Below are positions 13,606 to 20,946 of a stretch of 28,287 nucleotides of DNA, piece by piece. The stretch is from CAYRQF01 sp964615845 (lineage in GTDB: Bacteria; Patescibacteriota; Minisyncoccia; Phycocordibacterales; CSBR16-119): NCBI GenBank assembly GCA_964615845.1, contig CAZTRC010000008.1, positions 1-28,287 of the forward strand, written 5' to 3'. Within the stretch, counting starts at the first letter, position 1. Every line of letters starts with the position of its first letter. The translations under genes were made by a program, and so were the position numbers. Below the pieces are notes generated by a model, which was given only the letters and a program-made list of their open reading frames with translations, was not told the origin of the DNA and did not search any database.

Positions 13606-14343
13606 GGTGTGCGTTTGCGCGACGAGGATCTTGCGGTTCTTGTCGAGCCATTTGGCGACAGCCTCAACACCTTCATCCCAAGTGGTAAATGGGTTGAGCC
13701 GTCCCGTGTCATCATTTCCCACATTGCCAGGGTTCTTCGTCCTGACCGCTTTGCCCCGTGTGCCGAAATGAGAATCGCGCTCCATAATGGCGAGCATCAG
13801 CCTGGCATCGACCTTGTGGTCGCGCGCAGCTTTGAGCACCATGCGTCCAGTAACCGGACTTCTCGGCGCAACTTTCTTTATGTATCCTCCGATCTGCTTT
13901 TCGGAGTACATAAAGCCCATGACCTCCAGAGTTTCCTTGAGCTTGCTCTCATGAGCAGGATCCGTTGCGTACCTCTCATGCTTGTATTCATTGAGGCACG
14001 CGAGCGGATCCGGACCAGTGGCGGGGTAGTTGGTCACGGTGGCATAGAATGACGACAGGTTTAAAACCTTGCCGACAACTGGGTAGAGAAACATGACGCC
14101 GATGATTGTGCCGTAGATCCACGACTTGAACGCGGACAGCGATGAGGTCATCGAGATCAACATGTCGGAGAGGAGGAAGAGTGCCGTGATCAAGACGAAT
14201 GTGATGATCGTCAGAATCACAAAGGCGAAGAATCCCGCAACTGCCCAACCGCCGGTCGGCCGCTCGACTAGGTGCAGGAGTAGAAGGTTTGTCCAGCGCC
14301 GCACTTCGTGCGACCAGCTGAATCTGATCAGGTTGAGTTCCAT
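13588..14343 (-). CDS. Membrane-anchored lysozyme-like peptidoglycan hydrolase
   Basis: A 251-residue protein with two N-terminal membrane segments (about 35-60 and 72-90) and a C-terminal lysozyme-like domain (about 150-240) of the glucosaminidase type. MLAIMERDSHFGTRG carries the likely catalytic Glu188, and NPGNVGNDDTG and FTTWDEGVEAVAKWLD are the family's later motifs. It should cut cell-wall glycan at the outer face of the membrane, for remodelling or for attacking a neighbour. The start has the leader cattaacataccgaaccc. Its promoter (14553-14580) lies beyond the assembly gap. Confidence 0.8.
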   Translation of the reverse strand: MELNLIRFSWSHEVRRWTNLLLLHLVERPTGGWAVAGFFAFVILTIITFVLITALFLLSDMLISMTSSLSAFKSWIYGTIIGVMFLYPVVGKVLNLSSFYATVTNYPATGPDPLACLNEYKHERYATDPAHESKLKETLEVMGFMYSEKQIGGYIKKVAPRSPVTGRMVLKAARDHKVDARLMLAIMERDSHFGTRGKAVRTKNPGNVGNDDTGRLNPFTTWDEGVEAVAKWLDKNRKILVAQTHTEEVGP

Positions 14344-14521
14344 GGGTTCGGTATGTTAATGAGCTTNNNNNNNNNNNNNNNNNNNNNNNNNNNNNNNNNN
14401 NNNNNNNNNNNNNNNNNNNNNNNNNNNNNNNNNNNNNNNNNNNNNNNNNNNNNNNNNNNNNNNNNNGACCAGCTGAATCTGATCAGGTTGAGTTCCATGG
14501 GTTCGGTATGTTAATGAGCTT
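14312..14521. repeat. Identical 55-base direct repeat on both sides of a gap
   Basis: Bases 14312-14366 and 14467-14521 are identical and abut the Ns, the same length and arrangement as at 6894-7103. It contains the start of the lysozyme-like gene, so the second copy is not a second gene start. Merging the two copies restores a normal upstream region. Confidence 0.85.
14367..14466. other. Scaffold gap of 100 N
   Basis: A fixed-size placeholder between contigs that overlap by 55 bases. Confidence 0.98.
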
Positions 14522-14552
14522 CTTGCTCGGTTTTACGGAAAGGTCCGGTGAT

Positions 14553-14580
14553 ATAATACTGATAAATCGGCTTTTGTCAA
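14553..14580 (-). promoter_or_regulatory. Promoter of the lysozyme-like gene
   Basis: On the minus strand TTGACA (14580-14575), 16-base spacer, TATTAT (14558-14553). After removal of the gap and one repeat copy it lies about 50 bases upstream of the ATG. Confidence 0.7.
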
Positions 14581-14605
14581 GGATATAGAGAATATGATGA
14601 AAAGA

Positions 14606-14611
14606 TATAAT
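14606..14611 (+). promoter_or_regulatory. -10 box of maf, predicted leaderless
   Basis: A perfect TATAAT ends six bases before the ATG at 14618. The upstream ATGs at 14594 and 14597 would then lie before the transcription start. A good -35 is not visible. Confidence 0.6.
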
Positions 14612-14617
14612 TTACTG

Positions 14618-15202
14618 ATGAAAAAACTTATTCTCGCATCACAATCACCGGGGAGGAAAGAGGCTTTGGAGAAAGCGGGGTTTCAGTTTGAAATATCTCC
14701 GAGTGACTTTGAAGAAGTGATGGACGAAAATCTTTCGTCAGAAGAATTGGTGATACAGCTCTCGCGAGGCAAAGCGCGTGATGTGGCTTCGAAAATAAAA
14801 GAGGGAATTGTGATTGGCGCTGATACTGTCGGAGTGTTTGAAGGCAAAATTTTGGGCAAGCCGCACACTGAAGAAAAAAATATTGAGATGCTTCGAGAAT
14901 TAAACGGGCGAGAGCACTCTATTATTACGGGCGTAACTCTCATCGATACGGATACCGGCCGAGAAATATCAAAAGCAGTCGAGACCAAGATTTGGTTTCG
15001 TAATTTGTCCGAAGAGGAAATCGAGGAATACGTCAAAACCGGCGAGGCTCTCAAAAAAGCCGGTGGTTACGCGTACCAAGGCCGCGGCCGCGAACTTGTT
15101 GACCACGTCGAAGGAAGCGAAACCAACATCATCGGCATGCCGATCGAAGACTTGAAAGAAATGCTTAAAAACTTCGAAGAGGCGAAATTTAAAAAACTGT
15201 GA
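14618..15202 (+). CDS. maf: Maf-family nucleoside triphosphate pyrophosphatase
   Basis: A 194-residue Maf protein, which hydrolyses non-canonical or excess nucleoside triphosphates to monophosphates. The family signature is complete: LASQSPGRKEAL (about 5-16), IGADTVGV with the metal-binding Asp, GKP, and GGYAYQGRG near residue 150. Length is normal. The start at 14618 gives the family's usual N-terminus MKKLILASQSPGR, and the perfect TATAAT six bases upstream supports it. The next gene starts 36 bases after the stop. Confidence 0.92.
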   Translation: MKKLILASQSPGRKEALEKAGFQFEISPSDFEEVMDENLSSEELVIQLSRGKARDVASKIKEGIVIGADTVGVFEGKILGKPHTEEKNIEMLRELNGREHSIITGVTLIDTDTGREISKAVETKIWFRNLSEEEIEEYVKTGEALKKAGGYAYQGRGRELVDHVEGSETNIIGMPIEDLKEMLKNFEEAKFKKL

Positions 15203-15238
15203 GATAATTATTTCATATTTAAAATAAACAAAATTCGC

Positions 15239-15892
15239 ATGAAACTAAATCCTCTCAAATATACTTACGGCAGCGCTCATTATCTCGGGCAGATTTCCGT
15301 AATCGTGGCAATGTACATGTTCTGGTCGCTTCTCTTGCCTTTCACGCCAAGAGGTTTTTGGACTCCGGCGATTGAAATCTTTATCATGTTTGCGATCGGC
15401 GTTGTCTTGGTCGTCAGCGCGCGAGAACTCAAAACGCACCTTCAGTCATTTGGCAAAGACACGATTCCGGCTCTGGATATTTTTAAAGCCAAAAGAGCGA
15501 ACGATGTCATCCTCGGCCTCGCGATAGTCTCTTCTATTTCGGCAATCTATACAGCCCTAATCGGAGATTTTACCGGATGGATCCGTTTGATTTTGTTCGG
15601 CACTCTGGTTTTCACCGCTTATCACTTGCGGACGAAGCTCAAAGAAGAGCTCCGTGTTCCGGGCTCGAGCAAGAAAGACCTCTACGATATTTTGGGCGCG
15701 CCGAGCAAGGTGACAGCAATACGCATTTTGAAAAGCTTCGGCAGGATTGTGTTGGCGGTCCTTGTCATTATCGTGGTCATACTTTTGATAGCTCGAATCA
15801 TCATTGGCCCATCTGTCGGAGTCCCCGAAGAATTTCAAGATATTGAAACTGGATATCCCGTCGATACATTTGATCCAGAACTTGGATTCTAA
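15239..15892 (+). CDS. Polytopic membrane protein of unknown function
   Basis: A 217-residue protein with about five membrane segments (roughly 17-34, 44-62, 88-106, 112-130 and 166-188). A basic cytoplasmic loop, RTKLKEELRVPGSSKKDLYD, lies between the last two, and the acidic C-terminal tail EEFQDIETGYPVDTFDPELG is probably outside. No conserved motif of a known transporter or enzyme is seen. It lies between maf and the helicase gene on the same strand. The helicase has its own -10, so this gene is probably last in the maf transcript or transcribed alone. Confidence 0.75.
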   Translation: MKLNPLKYTYGSAHYLGQISVIVAMYMFWSLLLPFTPRGFWTPAIEIFIMFAIGVVLVVSARELKTHLQSFGKDTIPALDIFKAKRANDVILGLAIVSSISAIYTALIGDFTGWIRLILFGTLVFTAYHLRTKLKEELRVPGSSKKDLYDILGAPSKVTAIRILKSFGRIVLAVLVIIVVILLIARIIIGPSVGVPEEFQDIETGYPVDTFDPELGF

Positions 15893-15931
15893 AATTCTCA
15901 AGACAAAATTTCTTTTGCTACAATAAATAGC

Positions 15932-17629
15932 ATGACTCAAGCCGAAGCTCTCAAAATCATGCAAACGGGCGTGAATGTGTACCTCTCCGGTAGCGCCGGA
16001 AGCGGGAAGACATATCTCCTCAATCAATACATCGCTTGGCTTCGCGATCACAACATCCCTGTCGCTGTGACCGCCTCGACCGGCATCGCCGCGACGCACA
16101 TGGGCGGGATGACAATACATGGTTTCTCAGGTATTGGCATTCGCGACTTTCTCTCTGACTATGACCTCGATGCGCTGACCCAAAAGCCGTATTTGTCTAA
16201 GAGATTCGAGGAGACACAGGTCCTCATCATCGACGAAGTCTCGATGTTACACGCGCGGACGCTCGATATGGTCGAGCGTGTGGCTCGGGCATTCAGACGA
16301 AATGACAAACCCTTTGGCGGGATGCAAGTTATCCTCTCCGGCGACTTTTTCCAATTACCGCCGATTACTAAAAGCGGGTTTGGTGACAATGATAATCAAG
16401 ACGCTGATGAAGCGCCCAAGGACTTCATCTTTTATTCGAACGCCTGGCTCGCGGCCAAGTTTGCTGTCTGCTATCTGACCGAGCAACACCGCCAGGAAGA
16501 CGAAATTTTTACCCGGATACTAAACAAGATCCGCGAAGGTTATGTCGACGACGAGCACTTGGCACATATTGGTGATAGGCTCGGAGCGGATTTGCCAGAA
16601 GGTGTCCGTCCGACGAAACTCTACACGCACAATGTCGACGTCGACGCGATCAATTACGGCGAGCTCGGGACAATCGACGGCCCCGAAAAAGTTTTCGGAA
16701 TGTATTCCAAAGGCCGGACAAACCTAGTCGAGATTCTGAAGAAAAGCTGTCTTGCGCCGGAAACGCTCCGACTGAAAATTGGCGCTGAAGTTATGTTTAT
16801 CAAAAACGATATGGAGAGAAGGTTTGTGAACGGGACGCGCGGCATCGTCGAGGGCTTCGGCCCAAGCACTTTGCCAATCGTTCGTCTTCCAAATGGACAA
16901 AAGATTGAAGTTGAAACGGATTCTTGGAGAATAGAAGAGAACGGCAAGATCAAAGCCGAGATTGTGCAGATACCGCTTCGGCTTGCTTGGGCAATTACGA
17001 TTCATAAAAGTCAGGGCATGAGCCTCGATTATGCGGAAATTGATTTATCAAAAACTTTCACTTACGGCATGGGTTATGTAGCGCTGTCGCGTGTCCGAAC
17101 TCTAGCGGGACTTCGGCTTGTTGGGTTCAATCCCGAATCGCTTCTCGTTGACCCACGAATCCTCGAGCTCGACGAGAAGCTCCAGATAGAAAGCGATGAG
17201 AATATCGAAATGTTTGGTAATCTCCAAGAATCAGAACATAAAAAATTAGTCGACGACTTTATCATTCGCACTGGCGGGACGCTCGAGAAAGTCATCATTC
17301 CGAAAAAAATTAAAATCCCGACAACGGAAGTCACCAGGCGTCTTCTTTCCGAGGGAAAGACTCTCGAAGAAATTGCCGAGGAGAGGGGAATGGTTGTGGG
17401 TACTATAGTGAATCACCTCGATCAGATTGTTGCCGATGATCCAGACTTCAATTGCGAGCATGTCAGGCCGTCAGAGAAACATATTGAACTTGTCGAGAAG
17501 CATATGCAAAAACCACCGAAAGGTTCCGAAGGAAAAATCGGCTACATCAAAACTCGTCTCGACAAAGCCGGCGAAAATCTCACTTTTGAAGACATTCGCC
17601 TCGCTCGGATCTTCGCCAAGAAATTGTGA
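15932..17629 (+). CDS. PIF1-like helicase with C-terminal helix-turn-helix
   Basis: A 565-residue superfamily 1B helicase of the PIF1/RecD type, expected to unwind DNA 5' to 3' in replication or repair. Walker A is GSAGSGKT (20-27), followed by TASTGIAATHMGGMTIHGFSG. Walker B is LIIDEVSML with Asp101-Glu102, and motif III is GDFFQLPPI (137-145). LTEQHRQ (182-188) and the late motif ITIHKSQGMS with YVALSRVRTL are also intact. The C-terminus (about 465-500: TRRLLSEGKTLEEIAEERG and on) is a helix-turn-helix of the kind attached to bacterial RecQ and PIF1 proteins. TACAAT ends seven bases before the ATG. Confidence 0.9.
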   Translation: MTQAEALKIMQTGVNVYLSGSAGSGKTYLLNQYIAWLRDHNIPVAVTASTGIAATHMGGMTIHGFSGIGIRDFLSDYDLDALTQKPYLSKRFEETQVLIIDEVSMLHARTLDMVERVARAFRRNDKPFGGMQVILSGDFFQLPPITKSGFGDNDNQDADEAPKDFIFYSNAWLAAKFAVCYLTEQHRQEDEIFTRILNKIREGYVDDEHLAHIGDRLGADLPEGVRPTKLYTHNVDVDAINYGELGTIDGPEKVFGMYSKGRTNLVEILKKSCLAPETLRLKIGAEVMFIKNDMERRFVNGTRGIVEGFGPSTLPIVRLPNGQKIEVETDSWRIEENGKIKAEIVQIPLRLAWAITIHKSQGMSLDYAEIDLSKTFTYGMGYVALSRVRTLAGLRLVGFNPESLLVDPRILELDEKLQIESDENIEMFGNLQESEHKKLVDDFIIRTGGTLEKVIIPKKIKIPTTEVTRRLLSEGKTLEEIAEERGMVVGTIVNHLDQIVADDPDFNCEHVRPSEKHIELVEKHMQKPPKGSEGKIGYIKTRLDKAGENLTFEDIRLARIFAKKL

Positions 17630-17735
17630 TAGAATCTCTTCATGTCTCACGAAAAGAAAGAGAAAAGTAAGATACCTAGCCAAAAACGGTTACTATCAAA
17701 AACTCTGGCAAGCCCAAAAGGGCGGAATGATTTAA
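17630..17735 (+). other. Possible small leaderless gene, reading frame unclear
   Basis: TAGAAT (17630-17635) ends six bases before the ATG at 17642, the spacing seen for other leaderless genes here. That frame begins MSHEKKEKSK but then runs through the hairpin at 17742 to 17866 with an unconvincing sequence. The next frame encodes the more protein-like VRYLAKNGYYQKLWQAQKGG and stops at 17735, just before the hairpin. A one-base slip in the A-rich stretch 17652-17669 would join them into a basic peptide of about 31 residues. I cannot tell whether a gene exists. Confidence 0.25.
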
Positions 17736-17741
17736 AAAGAA

Positions 17742-17771
17742 AAGAAGGCCCTCGTTCACGAGGGCCTTCTT
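17742..17771 (-). terminator. Terminator of the minus-strand membrane protein gene
   Basis: AAGAAGGCCCTCG and CGAGGGCCTTCTT pair perfectly over 13 bases with a four-base loop. The long T-rich tract lies on the minus strand after the hairpin, so it mainly ends the gene at 17796-18632. Confidence 0.85.
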
Positions 17772-17795
17772 CATGGGGTGCTCCATCTTCAAGCG

Positions 17796-18632
17796 TTAGG
17801 TGGGACCTAGTATCCTCCTCGGTGCCGGCACCTTGTACAGGCGATGGCGCAAGCAGAGACCGCTAATCCAAGCCACGATCATCCAGACGAATGTACCGTA
17901 CAGCTCTCGTGCCCCGATTCCCGAAAGTAGCGCGGCGGGATCATTCGATGGCTCGGATGTCATGCCGAGTAGCAGCGTGATTCCGATAAATGTAAGGATT
18001 ATCCACCCCAGAATGTTTCCAGGGAAACTATCTCGCGGCTTCTTTTCTGAGACTATCTGGATAACGGCTATGACACCAAGACCAATGATAAATGTGAGAA
18101 GAATCGGCCGTGAGAAAGCCTGCGCCTTGTCGCTTTCGGTCGCAAACACCGCCGCAGCCATGAGCACTATAAATGCTGTTGGTACGGGCACCGAGTGTTT
18201 CCACTTCCTGGATACCAGCATCAGCCCGACAATACAGGCGCACGCGATGAGTTCTCCGAATAGAAATCCGAGATACTTTCTTGTGTACGCCGCAGGGTAA
18301 CCTTTCAGCTGTCTTGTTACCACTGTTCCCTCAAGTCGGTAGACATACACCTCCTCGATCGAGCGATAGTGCGGAAGTGGCCACGTTGTCGTGAGACGAT
18401 CGGTGGCGATAGTTTTTGTGAGGGTGCCTTGTTCGAATAGCTTGGCACCGTCTGATTTATCCAGGTCTTTCACTTCCCCGGTAAGGTAGGTGTTGTCCAT
18501 GGTTCGTACAACCATCGTGTCACGAGACACCTTAAAGATCGTCCAGATGTCGGGCTTGTGTCGGGCTTGCTCTTTTCCGAAGCTGGTGAGCGTAAAGCTC
18601 ATGAAGATGAAGATGACAAGGGTGCGAGTCAT
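17796..18632 (-). CDS. Polytopic membrane protein with N-terminal extracytoplasmic region
   Basis: A 278-residue protein of unknown family. It starts with a signal-like segment (MTRTLVIFIFMSFTLTSFG), then about 90 residues outside the membrane rich in beta-type stretches (MVVRTMDNTYLTGEV). About five membrane segments follow from residue 118 to 262, and the tail is basic (RHRLYKVPAPRR). An upstream in-frame start would add 31 residues without signal character and overlap the promoter, so 18632 is preferred. The leader aaaaccctactgcc resembles those of the A/C-leader units. It is divergent from the TMEM175-like gene and ends in a strong terminator. Confidence 0.7.
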   Translation of the reverse strand: MTRTLVIFIFMSFTLTSFGKEQARHKPDIWTIFKVSRDTMVVRTMDNTYLTGEVKDLDKSDGAKLFEQGTLTKTIATDRLTTTWPLPHYRSIEEVYVYRLEGTVVTRQLKGYPAAYTRKYLGFLFGELIACACIVGLMLVSRKWKHSVPVPTAFIVLMAAAVFATESDKAQAFSRPILLTFIIGLGVIAVIQIVSEKKPRDSFPGNILGWIILTFIGITLLLGMTSEPSNDPAALLSGIGARELYGTFVWMIVAWISGLCLRHRLYKVPAPRRILGPT

Positions 18633-18651
18633 GGCAGTAGGGTTTTGCCGA

Positions 18652-18680
18652 ATATTGCCTCTTTTGGAAGAAAAAATCAA
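18652..18680 (-). promoter_or_regulatory. Promoter of the minus-strand membrane protein gene
   Basis: On the minus strand TTGATT (18680-18675) and CAATAT (18657-18652), 17 bases apart. It lies back to back with the TATAAT of the divergent gene at 18705. Confidence 0.5.
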
Positions 18681-18704
18681 CAGCCTTACAAGCATTTTGT
18701 AGGT

Positions 18705-18710
18705 TATAAT
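18705..18710 (+). promoter_or_regulatory. -10 box of the TMEM175-like gene, predicted leaderless
   Basis: A perfect TATAAT ends six bases before the ATG at 18717. The -35 region is poorly conserved. Confidence 0.65.
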
Positions 18711-18716
18711 ATAACC

Positions 18717-19358
18717 ATGTTTCAAAACTCTTCCAGGCTTGGGATGCTCGCGGACGGTATCTTCGCTATCGTCATGACGCTCTTGGTGCTCGAGATCAAG
18801 GTGCCGGCGCTCAAATTCGCGACCAACGAATCCATCGTCCGAATCCTTCTCGATTCATATCCCTTGTTTCTCGCGTACTTACTTTCTTTCACCACACTCT
18901 TTACTTATTGGCGTGGGTATCACGCAGTGGCGTCGGAATTCGCCAAGACTTACAATCACAACTTTGAAAATCTCTCAGCGGCGTTTCTCTTCTTCGTTGC
19001 GTTGGTGCCATTCTCCTCGCACCTTTTGGGGCTTTACTACAAAGTGCCGGCCGGCGTTATAATTTTCGCCGGAAATATTCTCATCATCGGACTTCTCCTA
19101 TTTTCCATGCGCGAATATGCTCACATGTCGAAAGAAATAAAAAACAAAAAAATGACGGACGTAGAGAGACGTCACGCGCACATGCGCATTGCCATCCCAA
19201 TCATATTTTCCATCTTGGCTATACCGCTTTCGTTCGTAAATACTGATTTTGCTCTCGCGGTACTTACTATCGCCATACTTTTCAATTTATTAAAAAGAAG
19301 CACTCACGCGCTCGAAAAGATTATCGATCCGATTACAAATAGTAGCGAACCAAAATAA
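18717..19358 (+). CDS. TMEM175 (DUF1211)-like channel protein
   Basis: A 213-residue membrane protein of the TMEM175 family, whose bacterial members form potassium-selective channels. The hallmark first helix RLGMLADGIFAIVMTLLVLEI (residues 7-27) has the family's R-x3-FSD motif in the altered form R-x3-LAD. About five more membrane segments follow. The start at 18717 gives the normal N-terminus and is supported by the TATAAT six bases upstream. The next gene begins three bases after the stop, so this is the first gene of a three-gene operon. Confidence 0.82.
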   Translation: MFQNSSRLGMLADGIFAIVMTLLVLEIKVPALKFATNESIVRILLDSYPLFLAYLLSFTTLFTYWRGYHAVASEFAKTYNHNFENLSAAFLFFVALVPFSSHLLGLYYKVPAGVIIFAGNILIIGLLLFSMREYAHMSKEIKNKKMTDVERRHAHMRIAIPIIFSILAIPLSFVNTDFALAVLTIAILFNLLKRSTHALEKIIDPITNSSEPK

Positions 19359-19361
19359 TTT

Positions 19362-19814
19362 ATGACCATAGAGAAAATAGATTCAGGGCTTATCAATTTC
19401 TTTCGCCGAATTTTCGTGCCGTCGGCGCGCATCGGACTTTTTATCGTGTTCTTTTGGTTTGGTCTTTTGAAAGTCATTGGGCTTTCTCCAGCGAGCGGGG
19501 TAGTGCAGAGACTTTTTGAACACACGATTCCATTTATGAGTTTTGGAACCTTTTTAGTTTTGTTCGGAGTATTTGAGTGTTTGATCGGCGTACTATTCTT
19601 GATCAAAGGTCTCGAGCGTTTGGTCATCCCGCTTCTTCTCATTCACATGATTACGACATTTGGTCCGCTTATTTTTCTACCAGAAGAAACCTGGCAACAA
19701 TTTTTGGTGCCGACACTCGAAGGTCAGTACATTATCAAAAATGTCGTTTTGATTGCTGCCGCAGTCGGCATCGCGGCGCACCTGAATCCGCTGGCAAACA
19801 AAAACAAATGTTAA
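19362..19814 (+). CDS. DoxX/YkgB-like membrane protein
   Basis: A 150-residue protein with four membrane segments (about 22-40, 58-80, 82-102 and 124-142) and a LEGQYIIKNVVLIAAA stretch typical of the DUF417/YkgB branch of the DoxX-like superfamily. No cofactor motif is seen and the role is unknown; some relatives are linked to redox stress. The gene ends inside the start of the peroxiredoxin gene, with a seven-base overlap, so the two are translationally coupled. This supports a redox-related function. Confidence 0.78.
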   Translation: MTIEKIDSGLINFFRRIFVPSARIGLFIVFFWFGLLKVIGLSPASGVVQRLFEHTIPFMSFGTFLVLFGVFECLIGVLFLIKGLERLVIPLLLIHMITTFGPLIFLPEETWQQFLVPTLEGQYIIKNVVLIAAAVGIAAHLNPLANKNKC

Positions 19815-20275
19815 AAGTTGGCACCAAAGCCAAAGACTTCACCCTCGCAGACCAGGACGGCGAGACGCATACGCTCTCAGACTATTTCGGGAATTGGATT
19901 CTTATATATTTCTATCCCAAGGACGACACACCAGGGTGCACCAAAGAAGCCTGCATGATCGGTGATGTATTTCCTAAATTCAAAAAATTAAAAGCAAAAG
20001 TTTTTGGTATCAGTGCTGATAGTGAGAAGAGCCACAAAAAATTCGCCGACAAATATGATTTACCTTTCACGCTTCTCTCTGATGGAGACAAGAAAGTTCT
20101 AAAGATGTATGGCGCGCTCGGCGAGAAATCGATGTATGGCAAAAAATATATCGGAATCCTCAGAAATTCATATCTCATAAATCCCGAAGGAAAAATAGCG
20201 AAAGTTTATGAAAAAGTAAATCCAGAAAAACATGCGGATGAAGTGCTTGGTGATATAAAAGAGTTTTCTAAGTAA
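19808..20275 (+). CDS. bcp: Thioredoxin-dependent peroxiredoxin (BCP/PrxQ)
   Basis: A 155-residue peroxiredoxin of the BCP/PrxQ type, which reduces hydrogen and organic peroxides using thioredoxin. FYPKDDTPGCTKEAC contains the peroxidatic Cys44 and the resolving Cys49, five residues apart as in the two-cysteine BCP group. The thioredoxin-like fold is complete, ending in a helix (HADEVLGDIKEF). The start at 19808 is preferred to an upstream one because it gives the family's N-terminus (KVGTKAKDFTLADQDG) and overlaps the preceding stop. It is convergent with the Doc-like gene and overlaps its end by eight bases. Confidence 0.92.
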   Translation: MLKVGTKAKDFTLADQDGETHTLSDYFGNWILIYFYPKDDTPGCTKEACMIGDVFPKFKKLKAKVFGISADSEKSHKKFADKYDLPFTLLSDGDKKVLKMYGALGEKSMYGKKYIGILRNSYLINPEGKIAKVYEKVNPEKHADEVLGDIKEFSK

Positions 20276-20714
20276 TGTCTTCGAGGTTTGCTTTTATCCA
20301 ATTCTCGAGCCCAATTTTTACTTTTTCAAAATCTTCAGCAGGGGTATTCGCTAATTCCAGCGCCTTGGCTGTCGCTTCATCGGCAGTGATAGAAAGCTTT
20401 TTATTATTCATGTCGAGGAAAACAAATAAAAGACCAAGCGAAAGACGCTTGTTTCCATTTGGGAAAATCTGACTTTTATTGACCTTGTAAAATAAAATAG
20501 CCGCTTTGCTTTCAAGTGTCGGGTAGGCTTCGATTCCGTAGAATGCTTGTTGAGGCAGGAGAGCCAGATTTTCTATTTCATGATCGTGTGATGCCGTAAG
20601 AGGAGGAATTGGTTCTCCCATTTCCATGAATCTTTTTTGTAAAACAGAATGTATCCGTCTTATTAGATCGACGGTCAAATATTTAATTTGGTTCGATTTT
20701 TTCTCCGCGGTCAT
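20268..20714 (-). CDS. Doc/Fic-like protein with altered catalytic motif
   Basis: A 148-residue protein of the Doc (death-on-curing) branch of the Fic family. Active members modify a target by phosphorylation or AMPylation. The Fic motif is QIFPNGNKRLS (about 82-92): the anion-binding GNKR is kept, but the catalytic His is Gln and the usual Asp/Glu is Asn. The enzyme may therefore be inactive or work differently. A start at 20714 gives a 32-base overlap with the small ORF upstream, as in toxin-antitoxin pairs; longer frames start at 20771 (ATG) or 20777 (TTG). Its end overlaps the peroxiredoxin gene. Confidence 0.75.
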   Translation of the reverse strand: MTAEKKSNQIKYLTVDLIRRIHSVLQKRFMEMGEPIPPLTASHDHEIENLALLPQQAFYGIEAYPTLESKAAILFYKVNKSQIFPNGNKRLSLGLLFVFLDMNNKKLSITADEATAKALELANTPAEDFEKVKIGLENWIKANLEDIT

Positions 20715-20838
20715 AGCGAGCGAGATCTTTGAAACTTTTTTTGTATTCGTTGAAAACACGGTTTGTTGCATGTTCAATATCGCTCTTGTTTACAGAGCTT
20801 TCTGTGTTTCCGAATAGTTTGTTCCAAAGCTTTTTCAT
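20683..20838 (-). CDS. Small partner ORF of the Doc-like gene, possible antitoxin
   Basis: A 51-residue charged protein: MKKLWNKLFGNTESS, then a helical part ending NEYKKSFKDLARYDRGEK. It is not a recognised antitoxin, but it precedes and overlaps the Doc-like gene by 32 bases in another frame. It has a good promoter directly in front (TGGACA-N17-TAGAAT, 20873-20845) with the -10 ending six bases before the ATG. These points favour a real coding sequence and a two-gene toxin-antitoxin-like module. Confidence 0.65.
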   Translation of the reverse strand: MKKLWNKLFGNTESSVNKSDIEHATNRVFNEYKKSFKDLARYDRGEKIEPN

Positions 20839-20844
20839 ATTTTG

Positions 20845-20873
20845 ATTCTATACTTTATAAGACGAAATGTCCA
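20845..20873 (-). promoter_or_regulatory. Promoter of the Doc-like module, predicted leaderless
   Basis: On the minus strand TGGACA (20873-20868), 17-base spacer, TAGAAT (20850-20845), then six bases to the ATG at 20838. Confidence 0.7.
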
Positions 20874-20889
20874 AAGGCTAATTACTAAC

Positions 20890-20928
20890 AATAAAAAGCA
20901 AAGCCCCCGCTCATGGCGGAGGCTCGCT
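20890..20928 (-). terminator. Terminator of the zinc-ribbon gene
   Basis: The arms around 20898-20910 and 20915-20928 (GAGCCTCCGCC facing GCGGGGGCT, with one mismatch) form a GC-rich hairpin. On the minus strand it is followed by ttgctttttatt. Confidence 0.75.
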
Positions 20929-20946
20929 GTTTTCGGTTCCGTTGTG

